Shown here: positions 12,090 to 22,009 of the stretch, piece after piece
Position numbering within the stretch: position 1 is the stretch's first letter
Layout of the letters: every line of letters starts with the position of its first letter
Made by a program: the position numbers and the translations under genes
The notes under the pieces: generated by a model
Told to the model about the DNA's origin: nothing
Databases searched by the model: none
Seen by the model: the letters and a program-made list of their open reading frames with translations, nothing else
Source: Nemophila menziesii
Lineage: Eukaryota; Streptophyta; Magnoliopsida; Boraginales; Hydrophyllaceae
DNA length: 64,000 bases
NCBI GenBank assembly: GCA_029959085.1
Contig: JARWIR010000002.1
Coordinates: forward strand, 41,846,233-41,910,232
Reading direction: 5' to 3'

Positions 12090-13400
12090 GCGATCAACTT
12101 CCAAACCCGAACTCGAAACCTTGTGACCCAACACTATACCTTCACGAACCATAAAATGACATTTTTCCTAATTCAAAACCAAATCAGTTTCCTTGCATCT
12201 AATCAATACCTTCTCCAAGTTCTGTAAACACTCATCAAAGTTATCACCAAACACAGACTAGTCATCCATAAATACCTCAAGGAAATTATCGATCATGTCC
12301 CAGAAAATCGCCATCATACATCTTTGAAAAGTAGTAGGTGCATTACACAATCCAAATGGCATCCTTCGAAAGGAAAAGGTACCAACAAGACATGTAAAGG
12401 TGGTCTTGTGTTGGCCTTTCGGATCAACAAATGGCATCCTTCGAAAGAAAAAGGTACCAACAAGACATGTAAAGGTGGTCTTGTGTTGTCCTTTCTAATC
12501 AACATATATCTGATTGTATCCTGAATACCCATCCAAAAAGAAATAGTATTCTCTTCCAGCTAATTTGTCTAACATCTGATCTATATGCGGAAGAGGGAAG
12601 TGATCTTTTCTGGTGGACTTGTTCAACTTATGATAATCCATACACACTCTCCAACCAACAACGGTTCTTGAGGGTATGGCTTCATTTTGTTCATTCACGA
12701 TGGTAGTGATACCACCCTTCTTTGGTACGCATTGAACTGGACTCACCCATTCGCTACTAGCTATGGGATAAATGATTCCCGCATCTAGTAATTTGAAAAC
12801 CTCTTTCTTCACCACTTCCTTCATAGCTGGCATCTATCTCCTTTGCCCTTCAACTAAGTGTGCACCTTCATCGTCTAGAATGATTTTGTGTTGGCAATAG
12901 GAAGGACTAATACTTTGATGTCATCAATAGTCCAACCAATCGCCTCTTTGTTAGCTCTTAGTATACGCAACAGTTTATCTTCTTGAACACCTGTTAAAGT
13001 AGCTGAAACAATAACAAGTAGAGTGTTGTTAGTATCTAAATACGCATACCTCAACTGTGTCGGAAGCGGCTTTTCTTCTAATTTCGGGGGGAGATTCAAT
13101 AGATGGTTCCTTTTTAGGCACGATCTCCCCTGGTTCTATGACAGGTTCATAGGTGAGGTGCTTATGCTTTGGATTTCCAGAATTAAGAGCTGCCACTGTT
13201 TCGGCTAGCTCTTCTATTGGCTTTGGTTAGTCAAGTGTTAAGGCAGCTTGCAAGATATCTCCAGAATTCATGCATTCCCAAACCTCTTGTGTGGCTAGAT
13301 CAATTACGTCCATTCGGAGGCAGTCTTCCCGAAAATCTGGAATCTTCATAGCCCTAAACACGCTGAACTTTGCCTCCACATCTTGGATTCGCATAGTTAA
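12090..13400 (-). pseudogene. pol: Athila-type reverse transcriptase, N-terminal and palm part
   Basis: Minus-strand RT of element A. 13400-13100 encodes the protease-RT linker, and 13099-12875 the RT entry (LRYAYLDTNNTLLVI, EAIGWTIDDIK). After a frameshift, 12833-12495 gives LDAGIIYPIASSEWVSPVQC, RVCMDYHKLNKSTRKDHFPL and LDGYSGYNQI, the RT fingers/palm typical of Athila. The catalytic YxDD box survives as FMDD at about 12262, followed directly by a stop. Beyond it is CHFMVREGIVLGHKVSS. A 75-bp in-frame duplication lies at 12356-12505. Multiple stops and frameshifts: non-functional. Confidence 0.92.
12356..12505. repeat. 75-bp direct tandem duplication in RT
   Basis: Two adjacent copies start ATGGCATCCTTCGAAAG at 12356 and 12431. 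They run 75 bases each with a handful of differences, including GGCCTTTCGGATCAACA versus GTCCTTTCTAATCAACA. The unit is 25 codons and repeats the TTFTCLVGTF..FEGCHL segment without changing frame. Confidence 0.9.
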
Positions 13401-14276
13401 TTATTCGATTTCTATATCAATCACAGTACGTCCCGTGGCTAGGAATGGTCTTCCCAAAATGATGAAAACATTCCTATCCGCGTCGTATTCAAGTATAAAA
13501 AAATCAATGGGAAAAATTAAAGTACATGTCTTAACGAAGACATCTTCTATTCTTCCCTCAGGATGTACGAGGGATCTGTCTGCCATCTGCAATACAATGG
13601 AGGTCGGTCTTGCGTCTCCTATCTTCAACATTTCGAAAATTGATTTGGGAATGATATTGATACTCGCACCCAAATCACACAAAGCTTTTCCTTGCGACTC
13701 ATTTCCAATGGAAATAGGAATTGTAAAACTCCTAGGATCAAGTAGTTTAGGTGGAAATTCGCTTTGGCATATGGCGCTACATCCTTCTGGCAATCCTATC
13801 ATCTCATTCTCAAGGTATGGTCTTTTGTTGGCGATGACTCTCTTCAACAATTTAACGTACTTTGGCACATCTCGGATAGCATCTAAGAATGGTATATTAA
13901 TATTAAGACCTCTTACAACACTTAAGAACTTCTGATAGTCAGCCATATGTCCTTTCTTCTGAACTCTTGAGGGGAAAGATAGAGGAGGACGGGTTCCTAC
14001 AATATCTTTCTTCTTTGGCTTTTCCGGAATCTTCTCCACTTCCACTACTTCAGGGTCATCTTCTTTCTCCACCACATCTTTTACCGTTTTATCTTTCACA
14101 GTTGTTTCTTTTTCTTTCATTCCGGGAAAAGGAGGTGGTGGGAGCTTCTTACCACTTGTAAGTGTTACATCATTACAATCTTCATTCTGATTTGGAACTT
14201 CATTGTCGCTGGGAAGTTGCCCTCGTGGACGTTGACTCAATTGTTTTGACATCTGAGCTATCTGATTTTCTAACAT
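13401..14276 (-). pseudogene. PR: Athila-type gag linker plus aspartic protease
   Basis: An uninterrupted 291-codon frame. Residues 1-35 are the end of gag (QIAQMSKQLSQRPRGQLPSD). Residues 40-110 form a Lys/Glu/Pro-rich linker with PPPPFPG and SFPSRVQKKG. About 110-170 is FLSVVRGLNINIPFLDAIRD, and from about 200 comes the retropepsin-like domain: KALCDLGASINIIPKSIF, where DLGAS replaces the canonical D-S/T-G, and ILGRPFLATG near the end. The protease would cleave the polyprotein. The domain is well preserved although the surrounding gag and RT frames are broken. The DLGAS variant is usual for Athila. Confidence 0.9.
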
Positions 14277-15707
14277 TTTAATTGCTGCGGCAGTAGATTG
14301 TTGATCTTGGCTAGCTTTTGTTTAAATATTGATTAATGTCAGCAAGGTTTGTTGAACATCTAACACACCTTCTTGAGGTTGAGCAGGTAGAACTTTTTGA
14401 TTTATGGTGTCGGTATAGGTGTCTTGAGGAGGTTGTCTTTGAGCTTGATTTTCATAACCTTTTCTCCCTTGGTAGTTGTTTTGTGGTCTAGGCTGATAGT
14501 TATTACCTTGGGGACGCGGCTGATATGCATATGTTAGATTAGCAGCCCCACTTGGATTTGAATATTGGAAACCCGGATGGTTTCTATTCGGTTGATAACC
14601 TTGTCTACCTGAATTATAGTTCCCTCGGTAGGCAACAAACAGTACAACTTCAAGATTACTTTGACAATGCTCCCAATCATGATCTTGTACACCACAGTTA
14701 TAACACCAATAAAATTCTTGTGTAACATTAACATCTGTGCTTCTACCTGAAAACCCTTCTTTAACAGCTAAAGTAAGTTGTTTAAATTGCTGCTCCAATG
14801 TGTTCTTTAATTTATTCTCCAATGACGAGAATTTTTCCTCAATCACAACACTACTTTCTTTGTAACTTCCACCTCAGATAGGTGTTCTCACGGTGTTCCA
14901 ACCCATCTCATTCTTCATTATTCTATTCAAAATAACCTTAGCATGAAATGGTTGTACCTATAAGAATCCACCACCACAAAGCAAGTCTAAATCTTTTCTT
15001 GATTGCCTATCAAGGACTTTATAGAATATCTTCAATTGTTTATGTTCTTTAAGGCCATGATCAGGAACTCTTCTTAAACCTATTTGAAATCTTGACCAAC
15101 TCCTACCCAACGTCTGGTCTTATTCTTGTTCACAGGAAGTTAGAGCAATATGTGCATCTAATCTCATGTTGGTTGGGCAGTACCTGTCGAAAAATGCAGT
15201 TTGCAACGCATCCCAAGTAGTAATCGATCCAGGCTCTTGAGAATCATGCCATTCACTTGCTCCATCTATCACAAAACATCTAAAATTTGCAAAATACATC
15301 TGATCTCGAGTCACTCCTTGTGTCATATAGGAGTCGCAAATTTGCATGAACTTATTTACAACACAAATTGGATCTTCTCCAGGTGCTCCTCAAAAATTCC
15401 CATAATTCTGAAATTGAGACAACATACTAGGATCGGGTCTGTATCTCGCGACATTAATATCTGCAGGACCAATTCCAAGGGCAAGAGCTCGATATGGAGC
15501 TTGTTCAGGACCATTGATAAACCATAGATCATTAGCAACTGGAGATTGAACTTGTGGAACAAGAGGAGGATTAATCTCGTGTGCTTCAGCCATTGCTTCC
15601 CTCACTAATTTCTCCTCTTTTTCTTTTGCTTTCGCTTCTTTCTTTCTTTTGTTTGCTTCTCTAACTAGGATTTCGCTATTATCAAGGATCACGGGATCTT
15701 CGAGCAT
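14277..15707 (-). pseudogene. gag: Athila-type gag (element A) with CCHC zinc knuckle
   Basis: Gag polyprotein in several minus-strand pieces. The N-terminus at 15707-15390 is Lys/Glu-rich, then ARYRPDPSMLSQFQNYGNF followed by a TGA. The capsid at 15389-15120 has NKFMQICDSYMTQGVTRDQM and TTWDALQTAFFDRYCPTN. Nucleocapsid at 14846-14322 contains CYNCGVQDHDWEHC, a perfect CX2CX4HX4C zinc knuckle for RNA packaging, then an N/Q/P/Y-rich tail. Stops occur at about 15390, 15119, 14950 and 14870. It follows the primer site at 15815-15833 with a normal leader length, so this is the 5' part of element A. Confidence 0.92.
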
Positions 15708-15814
15708 ATACCAAACCTATAAAACTGAGAAAGAACGAACAAACCAAAGCGTAAAACTAAAAAATAAAATAACAATTAAACTACTAAAGATTAAAACCGG
15801 GGTCACACGCTACC

Positions 15815-15833
15815 GTCCCCGGCAGCGGCGCCA
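15815..15833 (-). other. Primer-binding site, tRNA-Asp type (element A)
   Basis: Minus strand TGGCGCCGCTGCCGGGGAC, complementary to plant tRNA-Asp with about one mismatch in the core. It lies between LTR A (starting 15840) and gag (15707), the correct order for a minus-strand element. Confidence 0.9.
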
Positions 15834-15839
15834 AAAATT

Positions 15840-16860
15840 TGGTGGGTTCTAGTGTGTCATAAAAATAATGCAATAAATCTGAAAACAGAGGAACCACAAT
15901 ACCGCAAGTGCACAGTTGTCCGAGTAATATCCGATAATCGGGTTTCGTTCTCCGGGATGGATTAGGTACAACTCTAGTATTACTCAGATAGTAGTAGTAA
16001 TTGCTTAACAGAAAAATAAAATAAAAGATTTTTGTTTTGTTTTCTAAAATTAAGATGCAATAATAAAATTACTGAAATAAACTAAAGCAAGTAAAGAATA
16101 TTTAAACTTAAGAAGAGAAAGAGTACTTGATCCTCGCAAGGGTTTCATGTAACATATCTAATTAATGCATCTGTTTAAGGGCTAAACTGGTATTATTGTG
16201 CTAGTAGGGACTCTACTATCTCCTAACCCCCGTCAGGGTGGACTTAGGAGCTATCATACGGTATTACAAACCTCGTCAGGGTGATTATAAGCAACTTTCA
16301 GTTTGTTCAGTCTCTTACCTCATTGGCTGCATGGTTAGTTAAGCCCGTTAGGACCATAACGAATACTACGCGTCTATTATCCATGTCTGTAATTAAACCC
16401 CCCGTCAAGGTGATTACTTTGCCATTTAAGTGAATATCCTAGTTACTATGAGCTAAGTTTGATTCATGACTTTAAAATTAGTGATTAAAACGAAATAATA
16501 GTCAACACAGAATACCTAGTCTAATTTAATCAATTAAATCTCAAATTCAGAAAACATAAATTAAATAGAATGGGTTTAACCAATATAGCGATTCTCAAGT
16601 ACTAAAGAAGTTAGTTCATAACCAAATTAAATACTGAAATAAAATAAACAAATTCATAATTCTCAATACAGAAAAGAAATAATATAACCAAAGGGTTTGG
16701 GTGGCTGTTGTTCGAAGAACAAAATTCCTCCAACTCTAACTTTTCCTTTGCCTTCTTGCTCTGACTTGAAAATATGAAGTCTCTGATGTAATTCTCTGAA
16801 GTGTCTGTAAAAAGGAGGCTAAAGGGTCTATTTATACTAGTAAAAACGTATCAGGGCTTA
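15840..16860 (-). repeat. LTR A, truncated 5' LTR of element A
   Basis: Begins TGGTGGGTTCTAGTGTG beside the primer site and matches solo LTR A from 5101 onward. It ends just past the TATTTATA block near 16830 (minus-strand TATA box), where homology to LTR A stops and family-B gag begins. About 0.8 kb of U3 is therefore missing relative to the 1842-bp solo copy. The right edge is approximate. Confidence 0.8.
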
Positions 16861-17800
16861 GGGAATTGCTCTTTTGGCCTTTTTTGTATGGAACTAGCAA
16901 TTTGTGATAGCTGATACTCGAGTTGTTCTTTAAATATCTATTGACTCATCTTCATGCTTTCCTTCATAGTGTCCTTGAATTTATTTAGTCTTTATTCCAA
17001 ACTGTTACTTGAAGGTTAAGGTGAGGTTTGATTATATTTGGCTTGTTGCGTTGAATATGATGTGTAATGTGGAGTTTGAACTCCATACTTTTTCATTTGT
17101 TGATAGATTTGTTGTGGTTGAGCTTGATGATAATAATTTTGAGGTCGAGTTTGATAGTAGTTACCTTAATGTTCGATCAAATTCTGATTTTGTGGGGAGT
17201 AATTTTTAACGTGACTTCCTGATGTATGATAAGAACCATTCTAGTAAATTGACTTTTTGAAGAGATACTAAGAAAACCGAAGCTATATTATTAATGCAAT
17301 TCTCCCATAAATGAATACTGTCTCCACAACCAGGACATGGAGGCATTGTGTTTATCTGGCTCAAATGGGCTACAAAACCGTTCTATAAACTTGATTGTAA
17401 TTTTTGAGTTGTTGGCTTAATTCTTGATCCTTATTGCCTCTAAGGAATCTTCTTCTTCTGTTTCTAACGACCAACTTATTTCGGTTTCAATAACTCTTTC
17501 CATGGTGATACGAGCATCTTTTGGATCTAATAACAAAACACTTCCATCTCCTAAGTTATTTAACTTTGCCTTGGACTCGTTGTTGAGTCCTCCAAAGAAC
17601 ATTGTTAATTGATATTCGGGCGAGGAGATGTGGAATGGACACCTCGCTTTCTTTTCGTTAAAACATATACATGCTTCACCAACACTTTCCCCTTCTTCTA
17701 GCATGAATTTATCTAACTCCAACATGTCTTTTAAACGTCTACTTATCTGATAGAATCGTTCTAGGAAATTTTCTTGGAGTTTATCCCAATTAGGATTTAT
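16861..17800 (-). pseudogene. gag: Athila-type gag fragment (family B)
   Basis: The minus-strand frame 17725-17417 reads ...LDKFMLEEGESVGEA, KARCPFHISSPEYQLTMFF and LNNESKAKLNNLG, closely matching the gag at 1-528. Downstream to 16861 is decayed nucleocapsid and a Q/Y-rich region ending QIASSIQKRPKEQ, the same landmark as about 9340-9380. It is truncated on both sides: at 17800 against the inverted 171-bp segment and at 16860 against LTR A. Many stops below 17416. Confidence 0.83.
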
Positions 17801-17971
17801 CTACTTCTTTTTAATTTCTTCAATCTTTAAGTTCAAATAATTTACACTAATTTTAACAATGATATATATAAAATAATTATTAATATGTATGGCAGATTGG
17901 ACCTTAATTAAGAGGGGTTTGGTTACAATAAGATCTAGTATATATAATAACCCACTGGTTGTTCTAAAAAT
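17801..17971. repeat. 171-bp inverted copy of 33871-34042
   Basis: Reverse complement of 33871-34042, and of the matching part of the second long copy near 53500-53680. Shared blocks include CCACTGGTT, ATAAGATCTAGTATATATAA, TTAATTAAGAGGGGTTTG and TAATTATTAATATGTATGGC, with only scattered mismatches. It is bounded by family-B gag on one side and F-box pseudogene sequence on the other. Confidence 0.88.
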
Positions 17972-18212
17972 TGCCAAAGATAATTACCAACCTTTGGCAA
18001 TGTTTTGTTCCACATTGTATACATGAAGTATGCAATAGCCTAGCTCTCTAAGTGCATCGATATGGCCTAGAGATATAGCTCGTTCATATAACGAGATATT
18101 GTATTCCAAACTAATTTATGACGTGCAACTACCATTGGAAGCGATAATTCCAATCGAGTAACTTGCGAGTGCATGTGACTTTGTTGCTGCATCTTTGATT
18201 AAATGTACTCCA

Positions 18213-19125
18213 TTTTTTTATCTTTAGACAGTAAAACGAAATCTACAACCAAAAAATATAATATTTTATGTGTTATTTTATTCACTAAATATGTTAATGT
18301 ATTGAAAAAAAACGGTTGGAAATGTTAATGTATTGACAAAAAAAGACATGTCAATGTGTTTAAAGAAAATTTAGTAACAAAATTTTCATTCTGAAAACAT
18401 AAAAATATTATTTATAATTAATATTCTAATATATTTAATTCGAACAATATTTTATTTATTTCATGTATCTAAAATATTAAATTGTTTTTTTCTTATCCAC
18501 CCCAACTCTACCTTACTTGCCACGATACTCAATTCAACGTTTCAATAAAGAACCATCAAGGATGTTTCTTAATAATATAAAGAAGTAGATCTGGAACCTT
18601 GGGTAGTTTGCAAATTTATTTGAGGGAAAAGATGAATAAAATATTTATATAACCACTAGCAAAAACTTTACCCCTCAACTGTATTATTTATTAATGATTA
18701 TTAATACTCATTGATGAAAAAAAATTAGTTTTTGGATATATCTCTAATGATTGGGTTACAAAGTGTTATGCTAGAGCGTACATGATGTCGATCTAGTTTA
18801 GGGGTAGGGGTTGGTTCAAGGTGAAAATATGTTGGTTTTTGGACGAGAAAAATATAAAGGAAAAGATAAAATTTGGTTACAAAAAAATTAATGCTAAAAA
18901 GTTAGAGTAAAAAATTACACATATTATTAAAATACATAACTACATTAATCCACCATTCAAACAAAGATATTTATTTATTTTTCATAAAAAGGGGATTAAG
19001 GGATATGTCTACTTTATAATAAATGTTTGAATATACAGATAAACAAAGATTAAAATAGAATATTTGAATCCTTTCATAAAAGTAAAAAAATATCAGACTA
19101 ATTGCATATACGTTTTTATACTCAC
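18213..19125. other. AT-rich intron or insert within the F-box pseudogene
   Basis: Low-complexity AT-rich sequence between two exon remnants. I see no coding similarity or defined repeat. About 40 codons of expected coding sequence between the flanking exons are missing. Confidence 0.4.
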
Positions 19126-19209
19126 CATGCCAAGAATGTAAGATGCTTCCACATTGCCAGCAGTGATACACTTGTTAAAAAAATTGTGAGCATCTGTTGA
19201 CCAATTTTG

Positions 19210-19854
19210 TTATGTTTGTTAAGTCTTTTGGATCTGTTCAAAACAAAAGAGACAAAAAGGAAATAGTAAGTGTAAGAACAAGAAAATATATTTCATATGT
19301 AAAAGGGAGAGATTCGTAGTCCCTGTTATTTTTGTTCAGTTGTAGACTCATTGGCCCATCGTACTTAGTACAAATTTTTACATTTATTTATTTGGGATAA
19401 TGTAAAATAAAATATTAGTATCCATTAAAAAAACTTAGCCCCATCGACTGTAAAACTATTTTTATAGCATTTAGCCACGGTCGAATTATAATCTCGAATC
19501 TGCCCTGAAATGCTACTAAAATTTCACATAAAATTATTATAATAAAAATTATTATCCCTAATAAAATATATAAATAATGAGAAAAAGACACATACTTACA
19601 CTAATACAAGTATATCATTTTTGTAATGATGTATATATTGTAAAAAGTGGATCTCTGAGAGAATCGATCATTTTATTCATGAGACTATTATATTCAGTAT
19701 AAAATTACACAATAATTTTAAAAAAAAAACCAATAGACCAATTTTATATTCATTTTTAGAGGTTGGGTGGTAGGGGGCTGAAACACTATGCTAGTTTTCT
19801 AATATATATATCCCTACACATATATATATATATAAAATAAAACAATAACACTTA
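19210..19854. other. AT-rich spacer between F-box exon remnants
   Basis: No gene seen. A short (TA)n run lies at about 19806-19835. At 19599 CACTAATACAAG weakly resembles the reverse complement of 20670-20683 and might mark a decayed DNA-transposon end. Confidence 0.35.
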
Positions 19855-20439
19855 CAAAATGGTAAAGCGTATAAGATTTGAAGGCCAATCAGCTACGGAG
19901 CTGAGTTTACTAAGGATGGAGATTACAATATCATCCGGTAATTTTTCAAACAAATCTTATTTTTTTGGATAAACATCCATAATTCTTTCGCTTAGAACCA
20001 TACTACTAATACTCATTTTACTTTATTTTCTAGTGATTGTAAATATATGCATTAAAAGAACATACATTTATAGTACCCAAAAAAGAGAAGCTATATTTGA
20101 TTTATGAAATCTGGTATAAAATTTGAAAAATTACTTTTTTTATCATTTTTGTTTTTTGCTAGAAAAAGAAATTTTAATTACGTAAATGAAATATATAGAA
20201 AATATATTCTATAATATAATATATATATATATACTTAGACAATCATATATTATTTTAAAATTTGGAATTTCGTTCCAACATCTGAAATATTAAATGTATG
20301 TGGTCATTAGTTATACTGTTTGACTATCATTTTTGGAAATTATGAGAATGCGTATTCGATTTAAAATTTCAAACTCTAATATATTCTGTAAATATTTTTA
20401 TAATTTAAATAAGTATGATTACATGGATTGTTTAGATAT

Positions 20440-20683
20440 TACATAGAATGACAAAAATATAAAATCTAGCCGCTAATTTTAACACTAAAAGTCTTAATTT
20501 TGCCGCTAATAGCCGCTATTTGTTTGTCTCTATAATTAAGTTCATCTCTAAAGATACCTTTAGTAGCAAATTATTTGTTATTGCCTCCATTGACTTTATC
20601 TTTAGCGGTAAATATTGGCGCTAAAAATATTATTAGAGGCTATTTTGGTGACCTCGTCCCAAATGATACTATTTTTGTATTAG
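20440..20683. repeat. Possible DNA-transposon terminal region with GCCGCTAA/TTTAGCGG motifs
   Basis: Several copies of GCCGCTAA or its reverse complement TTAGCGG occur within 250 bp. The segment ends GTCCCAAATGATACTATTTTTGTATTAG, reminiscent of CACTA-type ends with subterminal repeats. A weak counterpart is at 19599. No clean target duplication was found, so the call is tentative. Confidence 0.35.
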
Positions 20684-21029
20684 AAGAAAAGATTGTCATT
20701 ACATTAACACATTTAGTAATGTAGTGAAAGAATATTATGCAAAAATAGTCTAATTTGTTAGAGCATTATACTGTAGAAACCATATTAAAAAGCAGCTCCA
20801 AATTTCTAGATTCATCTTAATTTTTTGTTTGATTACACTAGTATCAACTATAAAGAGCCAAATTTAAATATGTCTTCCAAAGTAATATTTCTCAAATATT
20901 TTTATAAGAGGTACGAGACTCTCGAATTTAAGATTCCTTTCAACAAAATTGTTTCCTTGGGCTACTATATAAGGGTTTTTTCTTATGCTATGAACATAGA
21001 CATCATATCTTGAATCTAATGGACAACCC
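20684..21029. other. AT-rich spacer
   Basis: No feature recognised. It holds a 62-codon open frame at 20825-21013 without a recognisable family. It may be decayed 5' sequence of the copia element that begins at 21030. Confidence 0.3.
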
Positions 21030-21999
21030 TCTATTCATTCAAAAGTCGTAACTGATAACAATTTTGAAAATGGATGATTTCTATGCAAGAAGAAACTAAT
21101 TTTCTTCGTAAAATTGGTATATGGGACCTTGTCAAACTTCCAAAGGGAAAGAAATTCGTTTGTTGAAAGTGGATGTTAAAGAGGAATGAAGGAATACCAT
21201 GAACTGAAAACCCCATATTCAAGGTATGATTAGTTTAAAAAGTAAACATTTAAATTCTTGGGGTTGATTTCACATATGTATTTTCTTTTTAGGTTAAGCA
21301 TAGTTCAGTTCGTTTTTGGTTGGTATTGGCTATGCATGATATTGAACTTGAACTTGAATAGTCAAATGTAAAATCTACATCTCTTTATGGTGACATAGAA
21401 AAAGACATATACATGCATCAATCTGAAGTTTTTTCAATATCAGTAAAGGCGAATTATGTGTATTTGCTGAAAAAATTACTTTATGGTTTACAACAATCAC
21501 CCAGACAATGGTATAAGAAATCTGACTCCTTTATGACCTTTTTCAAATTCAGCAGGTCCAATTATGATTATCGTGTCAGGTTGAATAAGAGAGAAGATGA
21601 GTCTTACGTATATCTAATCATCTATGTGTATGATAACTTGATTACTTCCAAAAATATAAAAGAGTTAAGACAAGTTAAATCCCAACCTAGTAAGGAATTT
21701 TAAATAAAAGATATGTGAACCTCAATTAAAAAACATACATGGGATGGAGATATTTAATGACGAAAAGCAAACTAAATTATTTTGAAATCATAAGGTGTAT
21801 ATGGAAAGGTCATTTGCATATTCAATAGGTAAAACACTAAGCTTGTTCATACTCCATTAGCATCTCATTTCAAACTTTCATCTAATTTATCTCCACAAAA
21901 ATTTTATGATAGCAATACACATGTTCCATATACGAGTGCAGTTAAATGCCACATGAATAATATGGTATGCTCATATCCAGATTTATCATATTTAGTTAA
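21030..21999 (+). pseudogene. pol: Ty1/copia reverse transcriptase, 5' part of split element
   Basis: Plus-strand copia RT remnant. 21060-21180 gives MQEETNFLRKIGIWDLVKLP and KGKKF, then stops. 21300-21410 resembles HSSVRF..LA..AMHDIELE. The open frame 21413-21703 carries VYLLKKLLYGLQQSPRQWYK, SRSNYDYRV and LIIYVYDNLI, where YVYDN replaces the catalytic YVDDM. 21710-21999 continues with ILGMEIF-, HTPLASHFKLSSNLSP- and MVCSYPDLSYLVN-like pieces. It is cut at 21999 by the Helitron. Removing the Helitron joins SYLVN directly to IVRRYMAN in frame at 27286. Confidence 0.88.
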
Positions 22000-22009
22000 C
22001 TAGGTATTG

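Larger units (their letters stand above)
17975..19940 (-). pseudogene. F-box/MYND-type (At1g67340-like) pseudogene, three exon remnants
   Basis: The parent family encodes F-box proteins with Sel1-like repeats and a MYND finger, adaptors in SCF ubiquitin ligases. Three minus-strand pieces are in the family's order. 19940-19855 encodes the F-box start LPDDIVISILSKLSSVADWP. 19209-19126 encodes NWSTDAHNFFNKCITAGNVE then ASYILGM, followed by a consensus GTGAGT donor. 18212-17975 encodes LIKDAATKSHALASYSIGII and, after a stop, AISLGHIDALRELGYCI. The C-terminal MYND part is absent because the sequence ends at 17972. In-frame stops and lost segments show it is dead. Family identity comes from remembered motif similarity, so a protein search should confirm it. 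Confidence 0.72.

Noticed and set aside
13270..13935. 221-codon plus-strand frame
   Set aside because: Antisense shadow of the gag/protease frame 13401-14276; no family resemblance.
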